Origin: Neurospora intermedia | Taxonomy: Eukaryota; Ascomycota; Sordariomycetes; Sordariales; Sordariaceae | Reading direction: 5' to 3' | Assembly: GCA_037102815.1 (NCBI GenBank) | Contig: BTPP01000002.1 | Coordinates: 4,836,001-4,900,000, forward strand | DNA length: 64,000 bases | Shown here: positions 54,201 through 64,000 of the stretch, one piece after another | Layout: the number at the start of each line of letters is the position of its first letter | Numbering within the stretch: position 1 is the stretch's first letter | The notes under the pieces: generated by a model | Told to the model about the DNA's origin: nothing | The model's input: the letters and a program-made list of their open reading frames with translations, nothing else | Databases searched by the model: none | Program-made: the position numbers and the translations under genes

Positions 54201-56848
54201 CCCACAGCTCAGACGATTTGAGGCAATGTCTTCAATGTTTCATCAGCATACAATGTAATACAACAAACTCGGTGTGTTTGGCTAATTAACAGTAGGTATC
54301 GATTGAAGAAATCGGGCTCGAACGGGTCCAACTTGATCCGCCTTCAAGGTCCTCAGCACGTATGGCTGAAAGTGCATCCTGATAGCTTTGAGCTTTCTCG
54401 GCAACTACCGAATTAAAGTCTTCGCATACTCTATACACTGCCAACTGGGTTGCCGTGACGGAGAACAACCTTGATACCTAGTATTGCTCTCAGCCTTTCC
54501 GTCTGGTCTAGGCCGAGTTCACGACTAGACTGAGGGTGAGTTATACCTGTGGTACGGATAAGTAGCCTGACAACCAGAGTTACAACATGCAAGATCGCAT
54601 CGATATGTCGCATTAACCCCTGCGGCGATATATTGCCTCATGCACCCCGCCATTTGTTCCCGGAAAAGGGGCCGATTTTCCACCATCATGGAGCGCTCAT
54701 CAGAAGCAGTCAACACTTTGCCAAACTCGTGTCAGCTTTCGTTTTCAAAGCACCAGACAAATATGTCAAGTCCGATGTGTTCAAAACGCATTGACATTCT
54801 CTTTACGACATCAAGAAAGGTAGCCCGCATACATGCACCCCGGACTGACATATCGGCATTGGCTTGACAACATCATGAGGTCCTTACCTATATAACATGG
54901 CTGTGGTAATAATTATATAGCTTCTTCCCCTCCGTCTGTACCTGTGGAATCGCACCTGGCTCTTCTGGACACGACGTCGGTACCAAAAAGATTTTTGAGA
55001 GACCGCACACTCTACAGATCATAGGCCGGCTCCTTACGGTGTTACCGTTATCCATCTAGTATCCGTTGTGGCTGCTTTCTTCTTTGCTTCGCTTTGCCTG
55101 GACTGATTATGGTACTGCTGGAATATGCTTGTCGCGCTCGGACTTTGCTGCGCAAGCGTTAGGCTGTCAGGCCCAGTGGGAGTTGGAAAACCCGGTCACA
55201 GACCGCTATACTCGGATGGACTTCGAGTCTCTGGCCGCCATCATCTATCTTCAACGCCACATTCCCTGGTGCTAGTAACTGAAAGCAACTCACATGGTCA
55301 ATCGTTGAGTTTTTCAGATGCTTCTGAACATAGCAGCTACAGAGCCATTAACATTGTCGTCCAATCGGTAGAATAAAGCGTCCCAGTCTGCACGTCAAAA
55401 CCACGTGTCGGCAAATCTCGCAATGGCCGGGCGGGATGGGTTAGCAGTTTAAAGTCTGCCTAACCTCCTCACATCCTCTTCTCTCTCGGATATTTCCACC
55501 TACCTCTATGCCACTTTAGTATTGCGGAGGAAGGAAGCACGACAGAACCGTTCGAAGTTCAGATTTGGGCGTACCAAGCTTTACTAAATGCCTACTGCGG
55601 GGAAGAAGCATATCATGATCGGCAAGCATTGGGAGGAAGAAAGAGAGACCATATACAGAATCAGAGCAACAAACATCACATATTGGATACTTACTCGCTC
55701 AACTATAGGAGCAGGACGACAGTGAAATAACATGTTCGATGATAGGTGACCATTGGAGAGATTAGCCGTGGTTAGTTGCTGGTTGAACAATATGACGCTA
55801 CCTTCTACGAGGCCACTCGCTGTTCATGATGATCAGTTTTCACTTCACGGTCTGGTGATGGATCTGTGGTAAATTGATGGGCCTCATTGCTCGCAAACCA
55901 CCATTCCTCATGTTGGACAGCTTCCCATGAAAATCTTTTCAGAAAGAGACTTACACCTATCTCACAGCTGAGAAGCTGTGATTGCCAGATATCATCACTC
56001 ACTGACGTGCAATTCTAAGCAGTCCATTGGAATAAGTCTTCACAACGAGACAAGCGTTTCTCAGTCTTCACAGATCAAATTTCAACTCGGCAATTCACAA
56101 AAAGTCGAGTCCCTCCACAAAACAACCACTCATCGCCAGTCACTTAAATCACCGGCGCCCATTACCACCAGTGATATATACATACCTAGTGTGTGGAGAT
56201 GCAGTGATCTTGTAGTCTCCGAGTATGAAATTGATCCTCTCCTAGAGTCCGGCATTTACCATAATAACCCCTGTTCTTCCACAAAGCACTAAAAACCGTC
56301 TCCCACCCTCTACCTTACTGTCAATTCACTTCCGTCGCTGTAAAACTATCCGGATGCTCAGCGGGCAGTGATACCCAAGTTCTACTCGAGCTACCGTGAC
56401 AGTTGATAGGCAGTCACTTAAAGTGCCTAGTACCTCTGGGTAGCCGAAATGACGCCCCAACTTCGATGTCTCCTTCGCTTTCTGTGTCACCTCCATCAAA
56501 AATTTCTGGGATTATCTCAGGTAAGATTGGAAGGATTGAGCCATCGTCCTTTTTCTTTCTCCAAGCTACAGACCTTGTGTACTAGCTAGGTAGGTATTAT
56601 TTGCTTTTGCGCGACACAAAGGTACGAGAGTATCTTTAAGAGCTTAGCGTCAATCTTGAACCTCGAGAGAAAGGTTTTGGAGATGATCTGCACATACTTG
56701 ATAGTTGCTGGCTAAAACTTGGACAATCTTGGAGTGTCGCTGGCGATGCCTGGAGTGTATCATATCAGGCTTGTTGCAGCAATTACAGCCTTGCGTGCAC
56801 ACTATATAGGCTCATGATTTCAATAAATCAGATATCGATTACTAAGAA
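48267..56848. other. 8.6-kb gene-poor spacer upstream of xlr-1
   Basis: The proximal 1-3 kb is the xlr-1 promoter and probably a long leader. Beyond it ORFs are short and domain-free. The longest are 178 codons (51049-51585, minus) and 160 codons (53439-53921, plus, overlapped by an antisense 95-codon ORF). Visible elements are CTATTGG-AGAG-CCAATAG (an inverted CCAAT pair near 53738-53755) and TAGGTAGGTA at 56587. No repeat family, transposase or RNA gene was recognised. Composition is near that of the rest of the window. Confidence 0.5.
48556..49085. promoter_or_regulatory. CRE-1-type sites and an XLR-1-type GGCTAAA box upstream of xlr-1
   Basis: SYGGRG matches on the plus strand at 48556-48561 (GCGGAG), 48797-48802 (GTGGGG), 48882-48887 (CTGGGG) and 49053-49058 (CCGGAG). 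GGCTAAA, a match to the XlnR/XLR-1 consensus GGNTAAA, is at 49079-49085. These lie 290-820 bp upstream of the xlr-1 start. Carbon-catabolite repression and autoregulation are inferred. Chance matches to such short motifs are expected. Confidence 0.35.
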
Positions 56849-56919
56849 GCGCCAGTGGTTTAGTGGTAAAATCCATCGTTGCCATCGATGGGCCCCGCGT
56901 TCGATTCGCGGCTGGCGCA
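56849..56919 (+). tRNA. tRNA-Gly(GCC)
   Basis: 71-nt intronless cloverleaf. Acceptor GCGCCAG pairs with CTGGCGC, discriminator A. D arm is TGGTTTAGTGGTAAAA, anticodon stem-loop CATCGTTGCCATCGATG reads GCC, and the T arm is CCGCG-TTCGATT-CGCGG. A T6 run follows directly. Confidence 0.97.
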
Positions 56920-56920
56920 A

Positions 56921-56926
56921 TTTTTT
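56921..56926 (+). terminator. RNA polymerase III terminator of tRNA-Gly
   Basis: T6 two bases after the tRNA, followed by a second T-rich run. Confidence 0.8.
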
Positions 56927-59004
56927 CCCTTTTTTTTGGTTTTACTCTTTTTCACCACTTCAGTTTTCACTTCTTTTTTCTTTTTATGTTTCTCGTCCTC
57001 TTATATCTTTCATTTCTCATTTTATGTTCCTTAGGCGTTTCTTGCTCGTTCTCTAAGTCCTGTCCGAATTCTATTCCCTTTTCCTAATGTCGTGGTGCGC
57101 ATTTGACCTTCACTGCTACGGGAACATAACGAAGATCAGGTTTGCTCAACCATGTAGAGTATACGATGCGTAATCAGCCCTCTAATTTAAGCGCTCGTGG
57201 TCCCTTCCTTAATCCTTAATCCTCAAGTCACTTTCACCATATCTCAGTCGTTCTCCCCTTCTCAAACTTCCGCAGCGTCTCTTAACGCATGCGCCCACAG
57301 GGCAGCTGCGACACAAACTAACCCACGAACTTACATCTGACCAATTATTGTTGACTTTCCAACGCTGATATTGGTAGAAAGGGTACTTATAAGTAGTCAC
57401 GATCACGTCAAAGTTTTACACAAATCGGTTACATTGACCCTTCAGTCAGACTCGAAGTTGAATTTGTTGAGTGTCTGCAGCGGGGAGTGGTAAGTTCGCC
57501 GCTCGGTTTTTGGTGGACTCGTCAATGAAGACGGGAGGTATCCAATTCACCTATCTCTGCCTGCCAGGTCGTCCCGAAAATGGGGGCGGGTTCTAAACTT
57601 CTAATAGCCCTCAGCATTTGATGTTCGAACGCAATCCAACGACGCTGTAAAGGCTGCGTTTGGCTCCAGCTTCCCAGGGATCCTAATTACTGTACAATGT
57701 ATTCATTTATATAGTGCCAGTTACCGCAAGTCACGGCAAGTTTCGGCTTGGCTCAACGTGCTGCGGCCCTCATCATGGACGGCCACCGGCTTCATGTTCC
57801 ACTCAAGCGTGAGGCCTACTGTCGCGCGCAATACTGCATGGTCAAACTACCCATGTACTCAAGGAGGTAGATAGAGAGCTCATTGATATATCAATAAGTC
57901 TGATTGTAGAAGCCTGGACGCAGATGAACGCGATCGATGAACGACGGACGTGGACGGCGGTGACAGCTCCCGTCTGGTTTCTCGGCTCCGTCCGCCTTCC
58001 CGTTTGTTCTATGCGCCTTTCGCTCCTAGTTCTTTGAGATTCCAAATCTTTTAAGTTAGCATCACATTCTTGGAGTTCGTTACAACACGAAAGCCTTTGC
58101 CCATTTTCCTTGCAAGTTTTGAAACGCTCGTTTGGAGAGTGGAAAACAAAAGCAGCGGAAATTCTGTCCTGCCATTCAACGGGAGCGGACCCGTCATCAT
58201 CCTGTTAACACGCTGAACAGAATCTGTGTAAACATGCTACTTATTGAAATGGTCAAACATCTATGTATAAATTGATCTTTGATAATCTTCCACGTTCGCG
58301 ATGTAAAGAATAGTCTGCCAAAATCATACTCGCTTTCTGTCGTTCACGCAAGTAAATGGCGGAACCAGTCCTAACTCGTTTGGTATCATGCCCTAGTCAA
58401 CAAATACCGCTCTTTGAGCAGCGGAATGTATCTGGTAAGTCGGATATTTGCACATACGTTATGGTGTTTGCTTACATGGCAGCCCAACGGGTTGAGTCCG
58501 TTTGGACTTGCGGGTACTTTGATGGATCAAACGTGAAGGAATAATGATATCGCTGTGAGTGATGACTCTTGTTTGTGTGTTTCGTGTTGATGTCGTTGGC
58601 TGCTCGGTGGATTCTTCAGCTTCGTGGATATTAGAAGCAATGAGTTATCCCATAAGTTGATGATGCCCGTTCTAATCTTCCTTCATCAGAGCTCCTATCC
58701 TTCCTTCGTTGAGTACCTCTAGCTGAGTACCTCTAGACTCGCGATTCCACAAGGGGCTTTTCTCCCAATCTTGCCTTCCCCTATCTTAGTCGCAGTTGCA
58801 ATGCTGCGGCCAATTCGTTATCTGCCTAGACGTACTATCCCGAGCATACTGTTTTCAAGGAAGTGCGTTGTCTCGTGGCCTTCTATCTTAAAGTGCTCTC
58901 AGAGACAATCACGCCGATTGGTAAGTTATCCTTGTGTTTGTGTCAATGTATTCCACCACTGCTGGGTGCTGACAAAATGGAAACTGAAGGCTTCCTTCGT
59001 CACG
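56927..59004. other. spacer and 5' region of the dynamin-like gene
   Basis: About 2.1 kb. It contains a 14-bp tandem unit GAGTACCTCTAG-CT repeated at 58711 and 58725. A possible extra 5' exon (58801-58920, GTAAGT donor) joins in frame to the sequence before 59005 and is discussed under the dynamin-like gene. No other gene is seen. Confidence 0.45.
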
Positions 59005-61545
59005 ATGCACGGCACGGCAACTACTCCTGGAAGCCAATCGCCAGACTCCAGTTTCGCCAATCTAGACAGCCTCGGAAACCATATCTACCTCGAGAAGCAA
59101 GACAAGCTGCGCGATCTGGGAATTAACCTCCAAACGTCACAGGTAATGTCAACCGATACACTTTCGTGATCCGATCATGCGCTTTGTTCTTGCTTAACCT
59201 TAGATTAGATCATTGTTGTAGGTGGGCAATCATCCGGCAAAAGCTCTCTCCTCGAGAGCTTGACAGGCTTCTCGCTGCCTCGAGGCCAGGGTTGCTGTAC
59301 ACGGTTCGCGACGCAAATCACACTGCGACGCCACCCAACCAAGAAGACTGTCATCTCGATCATACCCAGGAGCAATGCGGACCAGAAGCTTAGAGAAACG
59401 TTGAGAGCGTTCCGACATGAGCTCACTGATTTTCGCCCGGAAGATGTGGCTGGTGTCATTGAAAAGGTGTGCATACTGATCCTTGACATAGGGATTAAGA
59501 GACCTGCTAACTGCGGGATTTGTAGGCCAACATGGTGATGGAAATTAGATCAGGGATCAACAAGGACATTCTCAGTCTCCCCATGTTTAGCGATGATATT
59601 CTCAAGATTGAGATTTCGAGCCCTGAAGTGAGTGGCACAGCTGGCTATTTATCGTCAAGAGGATAGAGCAGCCGGCTGACATTTCGAATATACAGAATCC
59701 TCATTTGACTGTTATTGATGTACCTGGGCTTTTCCAGGTCACAGACCAGTGTAAGTATACAATCTTTTGTAAACGTCGAAGCTGTGAGCTGACAGTACTT
59801 TTCAGTAGGTTATGCTACTAATCAAGATAAGTCGATGGTTGAGGCAATGGTGAAGAGACATATGAAGAACGAGAGAACCATGTAAGTTCTTGAGAGACTG
59901 CGAGTCCTTTGGTCATCCCTCAGTAACATGCTGATCGTTTTAGCGTCTTGGCCGTATTGTCCTGTCTTTCGGATCCAGCAACCGAAGGCATCCTTCAGTT
60001 TGCCAAAGCGGCCGATGCCAAAGGTGAGAGAACCGTTGGAGTTCTTACTAAAGCCGACCTGGTAAAAGAAAAAGCAGTCCTCCAGTCGCTTTCCAACTTG
60101 GTGACGGGCACAACTCTCAAGCTTGGTTACTTCGTTGTGCGAAACCGGGGTGCCGACGAAGACGATCTGGATATATCCCAGTGCAACAGGAAAGAAGTCG
60201 AGCTTTTCGAGGATCCAAAATGGAAGGATATTGCGGGCACCGGGCGTGTTGGAGTTGATACGTTGAGGAAAGAGCTGCAGTCCCTCCTTACAGGGCTCGC
60301 CAAGCGCGAGTTACCGAAACAAAAAGCTGAAGTAATAAAACGCCTGGCTGAATGTGAGAAAAGAAGCATCTCCTTTGGGCCGCCAAGGTCAACTCCAGCG
60401 GCTCAACGCGAGCATTTGATCAAGTTGGCCCTGAGGTTCGAGAGGTTGGTAAACGATGCTCTCGAGGGCCTATATGGCAGGGATGTTTTATTTGGAGAAA
60501 AACCTCCGCTGAAGCTCATCACCAAGATCATCGAGCTCAACGAAGGATTCTCTAACGCAATCTGGAAGAAGGGTCAGACTTGGAACTTCAAAGGGAAGAC
60601 GACGGAGAAGGACGATGGCGCCGAGGCTGCCTACATCAAGCTGATGAACGAGGCTTTTGACTGGGCATCAAAGTTTCCAGAACTATCAGAGTATCGTCAT
60701 CCCAACATTGTGTCTTTCAAGGACCCACAAAGCGACATCATGGCTTTCATCGGAGAGTGTTACTCGGCAAGTCGTGGACCAGAACTGGGATCGGTGAGTT
60801 TATCTCCTGTGTAGCGCTCATTCAGCAAGCAAAATAACTAACACCGGTTCAGTTTGGCGGGTCGGTGTTGACAATGGCATTCCAAGCCCAAGCGACGAAC
60901 TGGGACGAAGCAGCAACTCGTCATGTCAAGGGAGCTGCCTTGGTTATTCATCGGTTTCTGTACACGCTTCTCGAGGCTCTAGTAGCGGATCAGAGAATGC
61001 GCGAAGAGTTATGGACGTCTCTCCAAGATGATTTGCTGAAGGGTTATCGACGAGCATGCGACCACGCCAAGTTCGTCATCAATACGGAACTTAATGGTCG
61101 TCCGATAACCTACAACCATTACTTCAACGACAACCTGCAGAGAGCCAGACTGGGTCGCCAAAGGTCCATTCTTCAGGGACTGGACGTGAATGGTCCAAAT
61201 ACGAAGGTCGATCTTTCCAAGGTGCAGTCTTTGATGACGAGCGCGGTGGAAAACAAATCCAATGCCGACCAGGTCAAGGAGGACATCCATGACATACTGA
61301 AAAGCTATTATAAGGTCGCCCGGAAGAGGTTCGTCGATAACATTTGCCAGCAGGCGATCAACCATTTCCTCCTCGATGGCGATGAGAGTCCTGTCAAGAT
61401 ATTCACGGCGGATTGGGTAGCCAGACTAAGCGATCGTCGACTGAATAGCATCGCCGGCGAGGACATTGCTACGACAACGGCGAGACAGAGACTGGAAACG
61501 GAGATGGAAGGCCTGAAAAAGGCTTTGGAGGTATTGCGGTATTGA
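59005..61545 (+). CDS. dynamin-family large GTPase (fungal Mx/dynamin-like)
   Basis: Seven exons: 59005-59142, 59209-59466, 59526-59627, 59696-59750, 59806-59881, 59944-60793 and 60853-61545; 723 residues. GTPase motifs: G1 GGQSSGKSS (51-59), a G2 threonine in CCTRFATQIT, G3 DVPG (174-177) and G4 TKAD (245-248). Middle/stalk and GTPase-effector regions follow, with ARQRLETEMEGLKKALEVL at the C-terminus. No PH domain or Pro-rich tail is present, so it belongs with the many fungal dynamin-like proteins of unassigned function rather than with Vps1 or Dnm1. Exon 5 has a tandem acceptor (CAG-TAG), so one residue may vary. An in-frame upstream exon at 58801-58920 would add an Arg-rich N-terminus without acidic residues (possible mitochondrial presequence). 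The ATG at 59005 is the conservative start. Confidence 0.88.
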
Positions 61546-63026
61546 TGATAGTGACTCGTGGGCGGTCGGTGCCAGCAACGACTCGTTATAACTGGTTGGT
61601 AATATTGAACCAGCGTAGCAACGTGCAGAGGATAGCGAACCAATGAGTCGATCCATCTCTGTCCCAGTAGTAATTAGCATACGGGATGAATTCTAGGGAT
61701 GTTAGGCATATACTTCCGTCATGTAGAACAGATATCTATGCTGGGAACATGCTGATGTCCGCGAAGAATTGCATTGTAGATGCATGACGAGCGAAACTGA
61801 AGAGGGAGGGACCCTGATGACAGGAGTTGCAGTCGCGGGGTTGTAGTAATCTTTGGATGTTCTGCGAGATTGTTGGGGGAAGTGGGAGAGAGGAGAGGAA
61901 GGGAAGGCACGAAGAGCCTCCTCGCACAAACCCGGACCCCACTGCTGTAAGGCACAGGTACGGCAGTTGGGCGAGGGACCTTGATGGGTTCAAGTTGTTC
62001 CATTTGATTACCCCTATCTACACCCTCCAAAAATAAATTTTTCGTAATCGCTCCTCGTAAAGTACTACCATCATTTGATGTCATCGCCATTGTCTTGTGG
62101 TCCTTGCACTCGCTTTGTAACGCAGATCACTCTGCGCGGTCACGACTCCTATGGAGTCACAATAACCATCATATCGCCCTTGTCATCCGATTAAGATTGA
62201 AAGACATATCTGAAGCCGTTCCGGTACACACTTGATGGCGATTGGCAGATTTCTAACTTGCTGGACATCATCAATGAGATAAATGTTCACTGTCACTTCT
62301 CCGTCTTCAGATTCATCAATTTTGGTATTTTGACAGGCCAACACTTCCATGGGTCTAAAGCGTACAAGTGAGACCAATGATACATATACGTTGGTTTAAA
62401 CTAAATATGTTCTTGAAGCTCGAGGTTTCGGGCCCCGGCATAGATAGTTGCTCCTTGGAAACCGATAACTCAGTTACCACGTGCTCTGCAACCCTCATCT
62501 TACGGTGATCGGTGCCTCGAACTTATTTCACGCTACGGGCCCGGGCAAGTAAAACAAAATCTCTATCAACGACTTCGTTAACGCAACTCTGGGCCACGCT
62601 ACTGGCGCGAGGAAGAGCGTGGTTAATCAAGGGGTATGGTCAAAGATAGAGGATGAGAGAACCATGCAGAATCAAACACTGTGATTGTAAGCGTCATAGC
62701 CATTATGCCCTTTCATTTCGCCCCAGTTACTGAGAGAATCCTGGGATTCGCCAATATGGCTGGTTCTTTCACAGCGAGAACGGCCGATGTATTTACCAAG
62801 CCTGACTTTGTAAAGGATCAGACCATGTTCTAGTCAATTCCCAAGTTCGTCAAGTAAGCTCCGCTCAAGCTGGGATATTCCCGCCCATCATCGTGAACAT
62901 TGTGGCGGATCACAGTTTATCGTCTTGTTTTTGTTTTGTATGGATACAGATGGCGAAGGTGTAGCTGATACTTGGCTGTGGCTCTATAGGTTAAATGGTT
63001 TGGTATTTCCTTTAACAATTAGAGGT
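61546..63026. other. spacer between dynamin-like gene and tRNA-Arg
   Basis: 1481 bp. Expected to hold the GTPase 3' UTR. Only short ORFs without domains; the 123-codon minus-strand ORF at 61719-62090 shows none. No repeats noticed. Confidence 0.5.
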
Positions 63027-63111
63027 GGTCCGGTGGCGAAATGGTATCGTGTGGTCCTCCTAACTCGGGAGGATAAGACTGAGGTTGTGGGTTCGAGTCC
63101 CATCCGGATCG
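63027..63111 (+). tRNA. tRNA-Arg(CCT) with a ~13-nt intron
   Basis: Acceptor GGTCCGG pairs with CCGGATC (one G-U pair), discriminator G. A box TGGCGAAATGG and B box GGTTCGAGTCC are present. The anticodon stem TGGTC/GACTG encloses CTCCTA, giving anticodon CCT, with an intron of about 13 nt after position 37. Mature length 72 nt, T arm GTGGG/CCCAT. Confidence 0.92.
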
Positions 63112-63116
63112 TCCAA

Positions 63117-63122
63117 TTTTTT
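63117..63122 (+). terminator. RNA polymerase III terminator of tRNA-Arg
   Basis: T6 run starting five bases after the tRNA 3' end. Confidence 0.8.
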
Positions 63123-63535
63123 GCTCTTTTTCCTTCCCCCAGTCTGAGCGGACTTACTTCCGAGTTTTCTTTTCTGTTTTTTATATTTTTATTCTCCGGA
63201 CGGTCCTCAGAGCGTGACATTTAATGCTACTTAATCACCAACGTGTGCGTGGTGCAAGCATGGTTTTTGTTGCAACCTGCGTGTCCTGTTGAGTCACGGT
63301 TTGAGGGATGCATGCGGAAATTCCTCAATTCTGTGTCAAGGAACTTCAACTCAGCCTAAACTTCAATAAAACGCAACCTCTTGTAAAACATATCTTCCTG
63401 GTTTTTCTCCGTCGCGCAAGTGATTGCCGAAACATTCGCTTGGATATCATCAACCGGAAAATATCCTTCCAACTGTCATTGAAACTGAGTTAATTCGACC
63501 CAGTTCATACCTCACTTCACATTTCATTCTCAACC
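63123..63535. promoter_or_regulatory. promoter/leader of the histidinol-phosphatase gene
   Basis: 413 bp between the tRNA terminator and the next ATG. The last ~70 bp are C/A-rich leader-like sequence ending CAACC-ATG. No further element is clear. Confidence 0.4.
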
Positions 63536-64000
63536 ATGGCGTTCACGATGCACTCCCACTCCGGGCAGTTCTGCCCCGGACACGCCAAAGACCAGCTCGA
63601 GGAAGTCATCAGACACGCCATCAGCGTCGGCTACAGAACCATCGGTCTGACAGAGCACATGCCCCGTACCCAGCTCTCGGATCTCTACCCGGAAGAGGTA
63701 CAGCCAGCCGCACACGCACAACGCATATCCCCAATCCCACTCACCTCATCATAACTAACGAAACCACCTCACAAAACTCCAGCTCGACCCAGACCAAGGG
63801 CAAACAACCCTCGCCCAGCTCGTCCCCCGCCACGCTTCTTACCTCGCCGAAGCCCAGCGTCTCCAAGTCAAATATGCCTCGCAGATCCACATCCTTATCG
63901 GCTTCGAAGGCGAATGGATTCGCGGGGCTGAGTACGGCCCCCTGATCACCTCCCTTTTATCTTCCGCGCCATGCGTCGACTACTTTATCGGATCCATCCA
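63536..64000 (+). CDS. histidinol-phosphatase, PHP family (HIS2-type), 5' part
   Basis: Exon 1 is 63536-63697 (GTACAG donor). Exon 2 starts at 63783 after an ACTAAC branch and CCAG acceptor, and runs off the window end. At least 126 residues are visible. Metal-binding PHP motifs are MHSHSGQFCPGHA (His6, His8 counting from the first Met) and LTEHMPR, followed by GFEGEWIRG and VDYFIGSIH. These match yeast HIS2-type histidinol-phosphatase, which dephosphorylates L-histidinol phosphate in the penultimate part of histidine biosynthesis. Translation may start at Met1 (MAFTMHSH) or Met5. Relatives of unknown substrate exist in the PHP family, but the N-terminal match is good. The 3' part is outside the window. 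Confidence 0.9.

Overview
The window is nuclear DNA of a filamentous ascomycete, almost certainly Neurospora or a very close Sordariales relative. Genes carry many short introns (about 50-70 nt) with GTAAGT-like donors and CTAAC branch points. Spacers are wide, two tRNA genes have introns, and several proteins have Sordariales-type low-complexity inserts. The gene at 45312-48266 is the hemicellulase activator XLR-1/XlnR. When its three exons are joined, residue 828 is the alanine at which the N. crassa A828V activating allele is described. From memory (to be checked), N. crassa has an exo-polygalacturonase (NCU06961) and xlr-1 (NCU06971) a few genes apart, which matches this layout.

Layout: 1-1737 is the 3' part of a gene resembling augmin subunit HAUS6. 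2330-3040 (-) is mitochondrial ribosomal protein bS21m. 3861-6323 is an RBM25/Snu71-type PWI splicing factor. 6956-8245 is an enoyl-CoA hydratase-family protein with a repeat-bearing insert. 8943-10377 is a GH28 exo-polygalacturonase, convergent with a GPI-anchored Ser/Thr-rich protein (10513-11454, -). 12254-13071 (-) is a GNAT acetyltransferase and 14441-17323 a Zn-Cys regulator. 18736-20105 is a TauD/TfdA-like dioxygenase and 22938-24081 (-) a bZIP-basic-region plus ankyrin protein. After a 5.4-kb spacer come a rhodanese/Cdc25-like protein (29515-30287, -), a single-pass membrane protein (31522-33223), a Pom33/TMEM33 protein (34668-35891), a PTEN-type phosphatase (37003-39230) and a ten-exon PRPP synthetase (40746-42470). 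tRNA-Asp(GTC) lies at 44481-44573 (-), then xlr-1 (45312-48266, -). A spacer of more than 10 kb, broken only by tRNA-Gly(GCC), leads to a dynamin-like GTPase (59005-61545), tRNA-Arg(CCT) and the start of a PHP-family histidinol-phosphatase (63536 to the window edge).

There is no operon-like organisation. Two genes share plant-cell-wall biology: the secreted exo-pectinase, with a cluster of CRE-1-type sites upstream, and xlr-1, with CRE-1-type sites and an XlnR-type GGCTAAA box upstream. The others are housekeeping or signalling genes.

The most unusual observations are micro-exons (7 and 18 nt in the PRPP synthetase, 16 nt in the Pom33 gene), a GC-AG intron required to join the GNAT gene, a poly-C/poly-A block inside the rhodanese intron, seven exact copies of TAGGTAGGTA all in spacers, ten CATG sites in about 230 bp, a repeat-rich promoter before the dioxygenase, and the two very long spacers. 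I saw no CRISPR array, insertion sequence, intact transposon or secondary-metabolite cluster. No single system here can be called undescribed with confidence. All exon junctions were read by eye and none was tested against transcripts.
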